DNA of 49,509 nt from Methanobacteriota archaeon. GTDB lineage: Archaea; Thermoplasmatota; Poseidoniia; Poseidoniales; Poseidoniaceae. Below the pieces are notes generated by a model. The model was given only the letters and a program-made list of their open reading frames with translations. It had not been told where the DNA came from and ran no database searches. Location of the stretch: assembly GCA_009936765.1 (NCBI GenBank), contig JAACDL010000033.1:1-49509 (forward strand), given 5' to 3'. Shown in pieces: positions 8,245-17,756 of this stretch. Positions within the stretch are counted from its first letter, which is position 1; the number at the start of each line of letters is the position of its first letter. The position numbers were made by a program, and so were the translations under genes.

Positions 8245-9993
8245 TTAGCGTCTCGAGCGCTTTATTTCATCCCAGATCTTATTTCCTTTACCCTCAACTT
8301 TAACCAAATGGCTTGGATCTGCCACAGGAGTAATATTTACTTCCATCAGAACACCTTCTCTCGCAATCGTCATGTTGGTAGCGACCCCGGTATTACCGTA
8401 TATTGCGGCTGATACTTCTTTAGAGGATTTAACTCTCAAACCCTCTATTGCTACGATTTCATCGCCAGTGTGGATTAGTTCTCTACAAGGAGAACCGGTA
8501 AGATGAGTTCTTACCTTTACAGAACCACTTGAATTGCTCAGATTAATTCCCAGCCATGCTCCACCCTTCTTCTTTTCAGGAACCATATTCAGTCCCAGTG
8601 ACTTCATTGCAGCTGTAGTATCTGGTGCTTGACGGCTACTTACTAGAGAATCTAGCATAACACCTAACCTTCGACCTCCAGGAAGGTTTACCAGTGTTCT
8701 CTTGATGTCGGCATGAGTTATTCCCGGATTACTAGATTCAAGTTTGAACTCATGATACAGGAGAGCCATCACGTCATCCATCCCAGATTCACCCTTTGAT
8801 CTCTTTCTTAATTCAACATCTAGGCAAAATATGGCCATTTCACCTTCTAGGTAATATGAAATTTGAACCTCTCTACTATACGAATTAGGTTTGTACAAGT
8901 GAATCCATGCATCATGGCTACTCTCTTGTAAGGATTCATGATTCATCCCATTTCGATCGTTATGTCTTTTCATCTTCCTAGTCCAATCTTTGTTCCAGTC
9001 ATCTTCTGTCCAAGCTCCACTTCTTAGGCAAAGAATGTCTCCCAGCCACGAAGTTAGTCCTTCAAACCACCATAGTAAATCGGTGTGAACCTCACGCTGC
9101 AAGTCATAATCAAGGAAGTTACGAGGACGAAGTTGCTTTACATTCCATTGATGCAAGAACTCGTGGCTAAATAATGAAACCAAATCCCTCCATTCCTCTT
9201 CATTACCTTCTTGCAAGCACTTGCGTGGCATCATTGAGGTCTGACTCCTAAGGTGCTCTAATCCACCACGTCCTGATTCGGTTAAGTGAATCACTGTCCA
9301 GTATTCTTTCCATTCTGGAACTCCGAACAATGCATAATGCTCTTCTGCAATTAATTTCATGGATTCTAACAGTCTATCAACTCCTTTTTCAGGGAATGGA
9401 AGGTTACCTGAATCCCATAATTTGAGGTACTGCGTACAACCTTGAACTTCGAATGAATACATAGAGTTCGCATTTGATTCCATAATTGCATCCAGAAGTT
9501 CATCTCTTCCTTCTGCGAACCATTCGCCCTCTTCTCCTTCTAATTGGATTGCAGTTTGCCAATCATCAGGCTTAGCAAGGGTGACTTTGTGAGTCCCATC
9601 CAATCTTTCGGAGTCAATACCTCTTGTAGGAAGCATCCAGGTATAAGGTGGCATAATATGAACATGAGTGCGATCAAGATGATTGGCACGACAGGTCATT
9701 TCGGCAGCTAATACTTTGTAAGTAACCACTACTTTACTTGCACCACTAACTCCCCTAATTCGTACACCATCGACATCAATCCTTTGAACATCAACATCAT
9801 TCCCATCGCATGTAGCTGAAAGGCTAGTCAAATGTTGCATAGGTTCTCTTATCAAGTAAGAACCAGGTATCCACCTCGGGAATCTAAGTTCGAGAATATT
9901 ACCCACAAATGGGCCTTTTATTTCGATAGATACGCCAAGTCTTCGACTGGCTCCATCTGTTGCATCGGCGTGAAAAATAAGACCTGATGTCAT
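8245..9993 (-). CDS. M61 family (glycyl aminopeptidase-like) metallopeptidase with C-terminal PDZ domain
   Basis: 582 aa without a signal peptide, so likely cytoplasmic. An N-terminal beta domain typical of M61 (GASRRLGVSIEI..., FPRWIPGSYLIRE) is followed by the catalytic region with H277-E-F-L-H281-QWNVKQLRP, the M61 zinc motif, and the third ligand glutamate in WFEGLTSW. The last ~100 residues form a PDZ domain (GAWLGINLS at its start, GDEIVAIEGLRV inside). Family members are broad-specificity aminopeptidases acting on N-terminal Gly/Ala. The start ATG has GGAGGTGA six bases upstream and overlaps the stop of the HEAT-repeat gene as ATGA, so the two are translationally coupled. Confidence 0.92.
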   Translation of the reverse strand: MTSGLIFHADATDGASRRLGVSIEIKGPFVGNILELRFPRWIPGSYLIREPMQHLTSLSATCDGNDVDVQRIDVDGVRIRGVSGASKVVVTYKVLAAEMTCRANHLDRTHVHIMPPYTWMLPTRGIDSERLDGTHKVTLAKPDDWQTAIQLEGEEGEWFAEGRDELLDAIMESNANSMYSFEVQGCTQYLKLWDSGNLPFPEKGVDRLLESMKLIAEEHYALFGVPEWKEYWTVIHLTESGRGGLEHLRSQTSMMPRKCLQEGNEEEWRDLVSLFSHEFLHQWNVKQLRPRNFLDYDLQREVHTDLLWWFEGLTSWLGDILCLRSGAWTEDDWNKDWTRKMKRHNDRNGMNHESLQESSHDAWIHLYKPNSYSREVQISYYLEGEMAIFCLDVELRKRSKGESGMDDVMALLYHEFKLESSNPGITHADIKRTLVNLPGGRRLGVMLDSLVSSRQAPDTTAAMKSLGLNMVPEKKKGGAWLGINLSNSSGSVKVRTHLTGSPCRELIHTGDEIVAIEGLRVKSSKEVSAAIYGNTGVATNMTIAREGVLMEVNITPVADPSHLVKVEGKGNKIWDEIKRSRR

Positions 9994-10949
9994 GAGTCCT
10001 CACCTCCCAACTCAGAGACGGAGGCTGATAGGTTGTTCGCTGCTAAGCGGACTAAAGTTGAACTGTCCTCGCTAACAACTGACAATTTATCATGGTCAAT
10101 ATCATTTCTTCCTTCCATTTGCTCAATCAATTTAGAACGTGTCCTGGAATTTAATTGGGCATTTTGAATCATAGACCATCTAAGAGATTCTGATTTTGAA
10201 TCATGACGAGAACGTAGCCATCTAACAATAATATCTGGACTGACCTCGGCGATTAGATTTATTCTATCATCAACCACTTCAACATCATTCCTCAATGTAT
10301 CTGCAATCGCTTTACGAACTTTAGGATTTGAATCCATACAAGCTCTTTCCAACATATCGCCACCTGTTTTTACTGCAAGAGATGCGATTAGTGAACGAAG
10401 AGAAGGATCGCTGGATGAAAGTCCGCGCTCAAGTGTTTCAGCCTCGAGGTGAAGTCCTTCTCTAGAGGCTGTAGATATTGCTGCTCTTCGTACTGAGGAA
10501 TGCAGGTCCTGAATTAAAGAAGAGATCAGTGCGACATCTATGGAGTTTTTAGCAGCCACAATTCTGATTGAATGGTGCGAATCATTAGCGAAAACCTCAT
10601 GTAAATTTTCTTCTAGTGCAAGACTATTTGCAGCAAATGATCTGGTTAAGTTATCTTGGCTTTCCAGTAATGTTTTCGCTATTTCTGGTGCATCAACCTT
10701 CTCTAATAGTTCGCCAGCAATGCGTTGATTACTCTCCATTAATGGTATCAAATCCTCAGAGTTTTGGGCCCATTTCCGATGTGCGTCCAATGATTTATTT
10801 CTAAACCAAGGATCTTTATCGTCAAGTAAGGAAACAAAACCCTTGAGGGCTCTGGGGTTATCATCTTCGAAAAGATGCCTAACCGCTCTCCTTCTGATTT
10901 TAACATCTTTATGTTTCAATCTAGCGATTTCAGTTTCCATACCTGCCAT
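9990..10949 (-). CDS. HEAT-repeat protein
   Basis: 319 aa made of about eight degenerate helical repeats of 30-35 residues (for example KIRRRAVRHLFEDDNPRAL, SSVRRAAISTAS, PKVRKAIADTLRND), as in HEAT/PBS-lyase-like scaffold proteins. No catalytic motif is visible; a protein-interaction scaffold is the likely role. The start ATG at 10949 has GGTGA five bases upstream. It lies between a PCMT-like methyltransferase (9 bases upstream) and the M61 peptidase (ATGA overlap), so the three probably form one transcript. Confidence 0.85.
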   Translation of the reverse strand: MAGMETEIARLKHKDVKIRRRAVRHLFEDDNPRALKGFVSLLDDKDPWFRNKSLDAHRKWAQNSEDLIPLMESNQRIAGELLEKVDAPEIAKTLLESQDNLTRSFAANSLALEENLHEVFANDSHHSIRIVAAKNSIDVALISSLIQDLHSSVRRAAISTASREGLHLEAETLERGLSSSDPSLRSLIASLAVKTGGDMLERACMDSNPKVRKAIADTLRNDVEVVDDRINLIAEVSPDIIVRWLRSRHDSKSESLRWSMIQNAQLNSRTRSKLIEQMEGRNDIDHDKLSVVSEDSSTLVRLAANNLSASVSELGGEDS

Positions 10950-10958
10950 ATTATCACC

Positions 10959-11930
10959 TTATGGAATAAAGTCTGAATGACTATCATTCTCATCTGTATT
11001 ATCAGTATTATCTGATGACGCATATGAAGCAATCTCTGGCTCCATCATTGATTGAATCATTGGCCAGAGCTTAACAAACCACTCGCCTTTCTCCATGATT
11101 AGTTGCATCATTGGATGTTCAGAAGGGTCATCGAGTTCTTCCGGTGGGGGTAAATCATCAGGCAGTTGCCGTAATTCTGCAACTAAGTCGTATAATTTTG
11201 ACCTATCTTCTTGCTCGATAATCCCAACTTCACTCATTAGTTCAACTACCTGCTCAACAAGTTCTGCCATTTCTTCAGGTGAAGGGGTTGCAACAATTGT
11301 GTCCTCAATGTTTAACGGGCCGAAAATAACACTTCCCAAATCAGTTTCAAACAAATCATCGCCTTGTCTTTCTAACTTCAGTAGTCTTTGGGAATTTGTG
11401 GTGCCAATAGGTGCTATGGCAAACCCACCATCTTCGATATTATCAGATAACCAAACAGGCAAAGACAAAATTTGCCCAGTAACTAAAACTCGATTTAGTT
11501 CGGGTAATTCAACAATTGGATTTTCAGTCATCACATGGCATTCCACTGTAGGATAACCACGTAAATTGTTTGAAATGAAGTTTATCACTTCCTCTGAAGG
11601 ATCAAGAATTGTAACCTTTCCTTCTTCACCAATTATATGTGCAATTAAAGCGCTAATGTATCCGCCCTTGGCCCCATATACCACGATATGTTGCCCTTTT
11701 TCTAATTCCAAATTGTCTAACAAGGTTGCAATCATATGAGGTGCAGAAATTGTTTTTATTCCGCCAGATGGAGTTTCTAGGAATACAACAGGCCGGTCAT
11801 GGAAAAAACCTTCAGGATTATGATTTGTGAAATCTCCGATATTAATCTTCAACATAGCATTCTCTACATGCTTAGGAATCGGAACACCTGAGGCTCTCAA
11901 TTTCTTGATGAGCTCCATAGTTTCCCTCAT
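10959..11930 (-). CDS. Protein-L-isoaspartate O-methyltransferase-like protein with acidic C-terminal extension
   Basis: The first ~200 residues follow the PCMT layout: an N-terminal helix (LIKKLRASGVPIPKHVENAM), the substrate-loop TISAPHM, then the SAM-binding fold. SAM motif I is degenerate: the usual GxGxGY reads GAKGGY. About 100 residues follow the methyltransferase core, rich in E, P and D and ending in a polar, Asp-rich tail. Family members repair isoaspartyl damage; activity here is uncertain because of motif I. ATG 11930 has no clear ribosome binding site; an internal ATG at 11918 is preceded by GAGGG and could be the real start. Operon with the HEAT and M61 genes. Confidence 0.75.
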   Translation of the reverse strand: MRETMELIKKLRASGVPIPKHVENAMLKINIGDFTNHNPEGFFHDRPVVFLETPSGGIKTISAPHMIATLLDNLELEKGQHIVVYGAKGGYISALIAHIIGEEGKVTILDPSEEVINFISNNLRGYPTVECHVMTENPIVELPELNRVLVTGQILSLPVWLSDNIEDGGFAIAPIGTTNSQRLLKLERQGDDLFETDLGSVIFGPLNIEDTIVATPSPEEMAELVEQVVELMSEVGIIEQEDRSKLYDLVAELRQLPDDLPPPEELDDPSEHPMMQLIMEKGEWFVKLWPMIQSMMEPEIASYASSDNTDNTDENDSHSDFIP

Positions 11931-11978
11931 GTCTTGACCTACTTGGCAGTTCCTTGTAAAGTTGCAGTATTATTGTAT

Positions 11979-12779
11979 TCAGTCATCTGCAGGCAAATCT
12001 TCGTCCTGCATATTTTTGTGAATGTTTTCTAGTAACAACTTGAATTGTTCATCTTCGCTATAATCAAGCATTTGACCATCGGAAACTACCATGTCCTTGA
12101 ACATCTCATACTCACTAGGTGTGACTTTTAGATTACTAAAAGACCCCATTAAATCATCCATTACAATACTCTCGATTCTCGATAGATGCTCGGCCAGAGT
12201 CGCTCTGGCTAGTTTCATTTCTTCAGCCATTTCCGATATCCTAACTTTCCTCTTAGGGTCATACCATCCTTTGTCGTATGCGAATTTGGCTAACTTGAGT
12301 TGCTTAGAGTTCAGAGGTCCTGAATCTATACTTGAGGTTATATCGAGGTTTCGAGCAGATATACGATCTGGTTTTGCCATTAGCCTAGCCATTGCTGCAA
12401 CAAGACGCAATCTGACATTCCCCCCGTGAAGCACATATGTCAAACCCTCAGAGTTTAGGCTGCAGCCAGGCGCTGCCGAAGTTCCTCCAGTCCGAGCATT
12501 AAAGTTTGAAATCGGATGAGATAACCTAAGGTTCAACACATAACTATCGCCTGAATCATCAGGAGAATGATGAATATCCAGCAACTCTAGAAAATAAAGT
12601 GAATTAAGATCCTCTGGAACTTTTCCTGGTTTGAAAGTTGTTTTCAATAATATCCTTACATCTCTCGGAGTACGTTTGATGTAAGAAAGGAATACTGCGC
12701 TGCTAACAATATCTAGCAATGGCTGGAGATCTGTGTCTTTCAAGCGGGGCCTTTTCCAGAATAGAGTTATCTCCCGCAT
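11979..12779 (-). CDS. HTH_10 (bacterio-opsin activator type) transcription regulator
   Basis: 266 aa from ATG 12779 (a GTG at 12788 adds three residues). The C-terminal third contains the HTH_10 signature: LNSKQLKLAKFAYDKGWYD, then KVRISEMAEEMKLARATLAEHLSRIE, a helix-turn-helix typical of haloarchaeal Bat-type regulators. The N-terminal ~150 residues are mixed alpha/beta and not recognised; they may sense a ligand. Its target cannot be read from the sequence. It lies 48 bases before the PCMT-like gene on the same strand and 39 bases after a membrane protein gene. Confidence 0.85.
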   Translation of the reverse strand: MREITLFWKRPRLKDTDLQPLLDIVSSAVFLSYIKRTPRDVRILLKTTFKPGKVPEDLNSLYFLELLDIHHSPDDSGDSYVLNLRLSHPISNFNARTGGTSAAPGCSLNSEGLTYVLHGGNVRLRLVAAMARLMAKPDRISARNLDITSSIDSGPLNSKQLKLAKFAYDKGWYDPKRKVRISEMAEEMKLARATLAEHLSRIESIVMDDLMGSFSNLKVTPSEYEMFKDMVVSDGQMLDYSEDEQFKLLLENIHKNMQDEDLPADD

Positions 12780-12818
12780 AAACAGCACAAGACCGGTGTA
12801 GATTTTACATCTCCGGTA

Positions 12819-13508
12819 TTATCTACCTTGATTGGTGACAATCAGCATTCCCAAAACAGCCCCTGCAGTTGCTCCAATTAATACTAGCAATGGCTGGCCA
12901 GGAGCTACAGAGTAGAAACCCATAGAACCTGCAACCATAAGTGGTGGACAAAGCATCATCACTCTTGTTATGATTGTAGAACTGTCAATTTTGACATCAG
13001 GAACAATTGTCAGGGACTTTGTCCTGCGCTGTATTCTTGAAGAAGACACCTTTTCTTGTAATATCAACAATGTTCTATCTCGTAAATAAGGATCACTTGT
13101 CGAGAATCGGAAAGATAGTTTACATTTTTCAGTTATTTGTAATGCCTTTTCGATTATAATCAGAGGATTCGATGCATTCGTAAGAGAGATAGAAACTCCC
13201 ATTCCCTCGCCTCTAACATGAGATAATGTTCGCCATCCACCTACTCCTTCGTTAAATTCGTCAAGAATCTCACGAAGTTTCTTCACGTCTTGATCAGTAT
13301 TTGGAACTCCCCTTTTACGCCCCATTGCTAGTAAAGGCGTCAGAAACAGTGCACAAGTTACAATTGTTAGGCCCCACAAGAAAGCTGCTATTTTGAGTCC
13401 ATCATTACCTAAACTCATCGCTATTGCAACTGCCAACATGAAACCTGTGTATAGGCCCAGTACTACCGATGCAGAGAAGGCTCTCCTGAAACCAACCTTC
13501 TCCTCCAT
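12819..13508 (-). CDS. Membrane protein of unknown function
   Basis: 229 aa with two N-terminal membrane helices (about residues 10-32 and 36-62), a ~115-residue cytoplasmic or external alpha/beta domain, and two closely spaced C-terminal helices (about 178-225) ending in a short polar tail. No motif or family is recognised. It precedes the HTH_10 regulator by 39 bases and diverges from the DUF2085 gene across a 57-base gap that must hold both promoters; an AAAACATATC box at about 13532-13541 may serve one or both. Confidence 0.65.
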   Translation of the reverse strand: MEEKVGFRRAFSASVVLGLYTGFMLAVAIAMSLGNDGLKIAAFLWGLTIVTCALFLTPLLAMGRKRGVPNTDQDVKKLREILDEFNEGVGGWRTLSHVRGEGMGVSISLTNASNPLIIIEKALQITEKCKLSFRFSTSDPYLRDRTLLILQEKVSSSRIQRRTKSLTIVPDVKIDSSTIITRVMMLCPPLMVAGSMGFYSVAPGQPLLVLIGATAGAVLGMLIVTNQGR

Positions 13509-13565
13509 ATCCCTGCCACTACAATACTAGGGAAAACATATCCGCTCAATGCTCTTGGGCCCATC

Positions 13566-14324
13566 ATGGAGCGCAACGGACTTGATAATCGCAATCGCGA
13601 AAGAAAGGTCGGTAATTGGGTTGGAGGAATTTCTTCATTCCTCTTGATATCATTTTTCTTAGTTCCAGCATACTTACCAGCAGATAGCGTCCCTGAATTG
13701 TCAGGTCGGGCAAATGCATTCGACTACTATTCTGAAGACTCATGGGGCAATATACAAAGTGATAATTCGAAAGAAGTGGGCCATAATCAAAGCGAACACG
13801 GAATATTCGCATGGGGAGATTTAGACCCGTATGCTGCTTTCGTCTATGGTTTTGGAGACTTAAATTGCCATAACAAAGCAGAACGTTCATGGGAAATAAA
13901 TGGCAACCAAATGCCGGTATGTGTCAGAGATGTTGGGATATTCTTAGGACTCGCAATAGGTGGATTCTTATTCTCGAGAAGAGGTTTGAATCGGTGGACA
14001 ATTAGGGATTCATTCCTTTCACTATGCCCGGACAGTTACATGCAGAGTGTTTACAAAAACAATCGACGCATGTTAGCCATGCTAGCAATTGCAGGACTTT
14101 TCGTGTTACCTATGGCATTGGATGGTTTTTCTCAGTTGCTTTTTGCTTCATACGAATCTAATGCAATGCTGCGACTGGCTACCGGGACACCATTTGGTAT
14201 ATTCTTAGGCGCATTCATCGCAGCTTCATTTTCAGCAAGGCCGGCATTGTTCTCACTAGACCCTACAAGAGTAATTCTTCCATCTGGCAGCCGTTTCCAG
14301 ATACCAGTAGATGAAGAAGAGTGA
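13566..14324 (+). CDS. DUF2085 family membrane protein
   Basis: 252 aa. The DUF2085 hallmark is present: C101-H-x4-R-S followed by P-V-C119-V-R-D-V-G in a membrane helix (the usual form is ChQ..eRSf...g.q.PvCaRctGi), and later PMALDGFSQL with MLRLATGTPFGI. One N-terminal helix and four more spans are visible. The conserved His/Cys residues suggest metal or cofactor binding, but no function is established for the family. The 3' end abuts the convergent thymidylate kinase gene with no gap. Confidence 0.85.
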   Translation: MERNGLDNRNRERKVGNWVGGISSFLLISFFLVPAYLPADSVPELSGRANAFDYYSEDSWGNIQSDNSKEVGHNQSEHGIFAWGDLDPYAAFVYGFGDLNCHNKAERSWEINGNQMPVCVRDVGIFLGLAIGGFLFSRRGLNRWTIRDSFLSLCPDSYMQSVYKNNRRMLAMLAIAGLFVLPMALDGFSQLLFASYESNAMLRLATGTPFGIFLGAFIAASFSARPALFSLDPTRVILPSGSRFQIPVDEEE

Positions 14325-15677
14325 TTACTTGGGAGGCTCAGTAGCCCACCAAATCAATAACTCTTCGTCGCTAGAAGGGACAGGGCATTCTGCATGGCCG
14401 CTAGAAATCAAGTGTAATCTTTCGAATACATTCTTTACAGCACGACGAATTTGCAATGGGACTTTCCTGTCCTCATTTTCGATAATTATTTGCTCTAGAG
14501 CATGCTTCCAATCTGTATCTGGATTAGATCTCCTCCAACTAGCAAGTGCTGACCTCAAAGGCCACATTGCCAAACACAAACGCCCATAGCCAAGTCTGCT
14601 TTTACGTAATTTGAACATCTGTGCTTCTGCAAAAGGCACATGGCTCTGCTGGCGGTGTATCCACCTTTCCTGCTCCAGCCACTTAACCAACCGCTGAGTA
14701 TGCCTTTTAGTAACTGAACGCACCGGACCTAACTGCCTGTGTAAAGTGGGAACATCAGTGGTATCAGTAAGGGACAATGTGCCCAATATAGCCCAAGAGG
14801 AATGTGCGATTGGACGTGCAGGGACATCACTTGACTTGGCCTTTTTCTCATCCCATTCATCCTCTGCAAGATTCATCCACTGAGAAGGAGACATCCCATC
14901 CAACCAGTCCTCAAGCAATGAGATATGTTGTGAAGGAGCTCCCGGTAGTCTTTGTTGAGTTTGGACCCCTGTTGTCAAACTCTTGAGAAGATGCCTGTCC
15001 ACTTCATCACGGCTTACGTTTAGTGGTTCAGGCCTACGATTGAAAAACGTGCTAAGTACCTGTGATAGTTGTTTTTCTAAATCATCTAAACCGCTCTCAT
15101 TCAATACCGGCCCCATAACAGTACAGCGGCTAAAAGGTGGAGGAGTCTCTATCTCGCCCGATAATATACCCTTGAAACCGGCACGGATTCGCGTTTGTAT
15201 TTCAGTGGTTTCGAAGTATTCATGTTTTTGTCCAGCCATTCGAAGAGTGCCTGAATTTATCCTTTTCATCGCCTTTTTAGGGTCGCAGTCAATCCATATT
15301 ACCAAATCAGGAATCATAGCCGCTGCATTCATTTTTGCAACCTGGGACAAACCTAATTCCCCAACTACACCTTGGTAAACTAGACTTGAATGGATATTAC
15401 GGTCGGAAATTATCAGGTCACCTTTCAATAATCTTGGTCTTATCCAAGTATGCGAATGATCGACTCTATCTGCAGCAAATAATCCAGCCTCTTCAAGGGG
15501 AGTGTAACCTCCCTTACTTACTGCATTAAGCGCTAATTTACCCAATTCACTATGCCTTCTAGGTTCGTGAGTAATATGCACATTTGGGAAGGCCATTCGA
15601 TTGGCTAAATTCCCCAATATCCTAACGGCTTCACCTTTACCCGAACCATCGCCACCTTCGACGGTAATGAGGTACAT
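14325..15677 (-). CDS. tmk: Thymidylate kinase with a ~240-residue C-terminal extension (winged-helix-like)
   Basis: Residues 1-205 are a dTMP kinase: P-loop EGGDGSGKG (7-15), HEPR (37-40), ADR (70-72), SDRNIHSSLVYQG (91-103, the DRY/DRH motif) and a LID-like segment with several arginines. It phosphorylates dTMP to dTDP. The family is normally 195-215 aa; here the protein is 450 aa. The extension contains a segment (about residues 290-350) with the pattern of a winged helix-turn-helix (LSLTDTTDVPTLHRQLG, then KRHTQRLVKWLEQERWI) followed by a basic helical tail, suggesting nucleic acid binding or a regulatory function. GGAGGT lies upstream of the ATG, which follows the preceding stop by two bases. 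Confidence 0.88.
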   Translation of the reverse strand: MYLITVEGGDGSGKGEAVRILGNLANRMAFPNVHITHEPRRHSELGKLALNAVSKGGYTPLEEAGLFAADRVDHSHTWIRPRLLKGDLIISDRNIHSSLVYQGVVGELGLSQVAKMNAAAMIPDLVIWIDCDPKKAMKRINSGTLRMAGQKHEYFETTEIQTRIRAGFKGILSGEIETPPPFSRCTVMGPVLNESGLDDLEKQLSQVLSTFFNRRPEPLNVSRDEVDRHLLKSLTTGVQTQQRLPGAPSQHISLLEDWLDGMSPSQWMNLAEDEWDEKKAKSSDVPARPIAHSSWAILGTLSLTDTTDVPTLHRQLGPVRSVTKRHTQRLVKWLEQERWIHRQQSHVPFAEAQMFKLRKSRLGYGRLCLAMWPLRSALASWRRSNPDTDWKHALEQIIIENEDRKVPLQIRRAVKNVFERLHLISSGHAECPVPSSDEELLIWWATEPPK

Positions 15678-15679
15678 TG

Positions 15680-16558
15680 TCAGAATACCTCCAGTCCTTT
15701 CTGGTCTTCGAACTCGTCTCTATTGAGCATTAGTAGTACCATGCTTAGGAGAATCAAAGCTGGACCGAATATTATCAGGCCTCTGCTGAAAAGCGCTATC
15801 CAACAGAATGCTTGTGTCCTTCTGTAACGCTTTTTCCTCTTAATTTCAAAGGATGCATGAACGCCAACAAGAGCGCATCCAATCGTGAATAGGCCTTCGA
15901 ATGTCGCCAATGCAACCGCATTTTCTAAAGACCAACCCTCAGTTTCTGAACGCTCATCTTTGAACCTTTCACCATCCCCTTCAACCATAGTTATAGGCGA
16001 TATGCCAATCGGTTCTGGGGTGAAATACAGTATCACTGTGGTGTAATTCTCCTTTGAAACATGTAATTCGTAGTCTTTCACAGAAACTGCATCGATTACG
16101 TATCTACCGTTGGAATCAGAAAAACTGCTTTTGATTGTTGAACCGGTATCTCCATCAACGAGTTCAATGGATACTAATTCTACAGGATTTCCATCTTGGT
16201 CTAGAACCATACCGTGTAAATCAAGGGCGTCGTTCGTATTGAATATTGATGAGTTCAGTAATCCAGAAGGGTTACCTTGCAAAATTAGAGTTCCCGACAG
16301 AATTCCCATTATTGCCCCAATCATTACCAAGGCTGCTGCAATTTTCCTTCTGCGGTCCCCATCTGAAGGAAGATAGTCTTCCAAATCTAGGAATTCGGAT
16401 TCTTCTTTTTGAGGAACCTGCACAACAATTTCTTGATCTTCCTTGCGTTCTCTTCTGCGAGAAGCGATTCGAGAATTAACCAACTTTGATTGCACCCTCT
16501 GGCGCAATGCTGCAAGCCGGTTATCTTTGTCATCGCTGATATTTACTCCCCCGGACAA
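15680..16558 (-). CDS. Membrane protein with carboxypeptidase-regulatory-like beta domain
   Basis: 292 aa. A basic, arginine-rich cytoplasmic N-terminus (RLAALRQRVQSKLVNSRIAS...) is followed by a membrane helix at about 74-96, a carboxypeptidase regulatory-like (CarboxypepD_reg) Ig fold (LHGMVLDQDGNPVELVSIEL, then SDSNGRYVID), and two C-terminal membrane helices separated by a basic loop (KRKKRYRR). The Ig-like domain would lie outside the cell. No enzymatic motif is seen. It sits between the M28 peptidase and thymidylate kinase genes on the same strand, with 24 and 2 bases between them, in a likely operon. Confidence 0.7.
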   Translation of the reverse strand: MSGGVNISDDKDNRLAALRQRVQSKLVNSRIASRRRERKEDQEIVVQVPQKEESEFLDLEDYLPSDGDRRRKIAAALVMIGAIMGILSGTLILQGNPSGLLNSSIFNTNDALDLHGMVLDQDGNPVELVSIELVDGDTGSTIKSSFSDSNGRYVIDAVSVKDYELHVSKENYTTVILYFTPEPIGISPITMVEGDGERFKDERSETEGWSLENAVALATFEGLFTIGCALVGVHASFEIKRKKRYRRTQAFCWIALFSRGLIIFGPALILLSMVLLMLNRDEFEDQKGLEVF

Positions 16559-16582
16559 GTTAGCGGAGGTCGTGCGCGTATT

Positions 16583-17734
16583 TCACCCCTCCCCTCGGTT
16601 ATCCGCGAAAATTAGCCACACTAGATTACCCCAAACGAGCAAAATGCATACTACAAGAAGTATTCCAATAACCATTTCACTATCGTCTTGACTTTCTTCT
16701 AATTCCTCATTTTCTTCGACTAATTCTGGTTCAAAATCAATTTCTTCTATCTCGCCATCATCAATCACCCTGACATTAGACCAAGAGCCTGTTAGCAGAC
16801 CAGACTCTAGGATGAATCCGATTTTGCCCAAAGACTCTGCACTTACTTTGTCAGCAGTGTCATTGTGAGTGTGCCAATGGCCACCTAAATATGATGCATT
16901 CTCTCCATATCTAGTGTCGATTATGTCAATTGCTGGGATACCTAGCTCATGCGCAGGCACATGATCATCGTATATCCCGTCTGTTCGTTCGAAATCGAAA
17001 TAATTTGAAGGACCTAATTCGCAGACTTCATCCAAAAATAGTATTTTTTCTTCAGTTCTATCCCATAGACTAGAATTACCAGGATAAGTTTTTCCAATTG
17101 TCAAATCTGAGTCGCCAATCATATCGACCAAAATGAAAGATTCTATTGAATCCGCTTCCTCTTGAGTTAAATTTTCACCCCAAGCCTTGGCTCCTAAAAT
17201 CCATCCAGCTTGACTGTTGTAATCTCCTTGGTCTTCACCATCTGTGAAGAATAAGGTCACTTCATGGGACAAATTCATTGACGGGATGTGCCTTGCTAAT
17301 TCAATTAGTACCGCCACACCACTCGCACCATCATTTGCACCATCGATTGGCTCATCATGGCGGCTCTCATTCCAATCTTTATCGCCGGCAGACCTGGAAT
17401 CATAATGAGCAGCGAACATTACAGTAGAGCCGGCTCCTTTGTTCCATGTTGCATACAAATTGGTCAAGACCATTCCGTTAACATGATGAGTGGATTCGGT
17501 AATGTGCCAACCTGTAAGATTGGATTTAATCGATTCACGTAATTCAGAACTTGCTGCTGAACCGGGGATTCTAGGGCCCAAAGATGTCTGGAAGCCTACT
17601 GATTCATTTGCCAGATTGCCATCAAAGGATAGTTGGCAACCTAAAGGCGCTTCAGTGCCTTCTTGAGCTCCAGAAATTGACAACGTTGGAGCAATTACAA
17701 GAAGTGCCAAAACTAGCGCAATTCCCATTCGCAT
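16583..17734 (-). CDS. Secreted, membrane-anchored M28 family metallopeptidase
   Basis: 383 aa from ATG 17734. A signal peptide (ALVLALLVIAPTLSISGA) precedes an M28 domain with the zinc ligands in order: HYDSRS, DGANDGASG, the catalytic glutamates in DGEDQG, VDMIGD, and HTHNDTADK. The pattern resembles aminopeptidases and glutaminyl cyclases. A Glu-rich linker and a C-terminal membrane helix (IGILLVVCILLVWGNLVWLIF) anchor it, active site outward, so it probably degrades extracellular peptides. ATG 17734 is preferred over a GTG at 17746 because a TATA-like TATTTAAT at 17757-17764 lies about 26 bases upstream, fitting a leaderless mRNA. Confidence 0.9.
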   Translation of the reverse strand: MRMGIALVLALLVIAPTLSISGAQEGTEAPLGCQLSFDGNLANESVGFQTSLGPRIPGSAASSELRESIKSNLTGWHITESTHHVNGMVLTNLYATWNKGAGSTVMFAAHYDSRSAGDKDWNESRHDEPIDGANDGASGVAVLIELARHIPSMNLSHEVTLFFTDGEDQGDYNSQAGWILGAKAWGENLTQEEADSIESFILVDMIGDSDLTIGKTYPGNSSLWDRTEEKILFLDEVCELGPSNYFDFERTDGIYDDHVPAHELGIPAIDIIDTRYGENASYLGGHWHTHNDTADKVSAESLGKIGFILESGLLTGSWSNVRVIDDGEIEEIDFEPELVEENEELEESQDDSEMVIGILLVVCILLVWGNLVWLIFADNRGEG

Positions 17735-17756
17735 TGATGATGCCACATTCGCCGAC

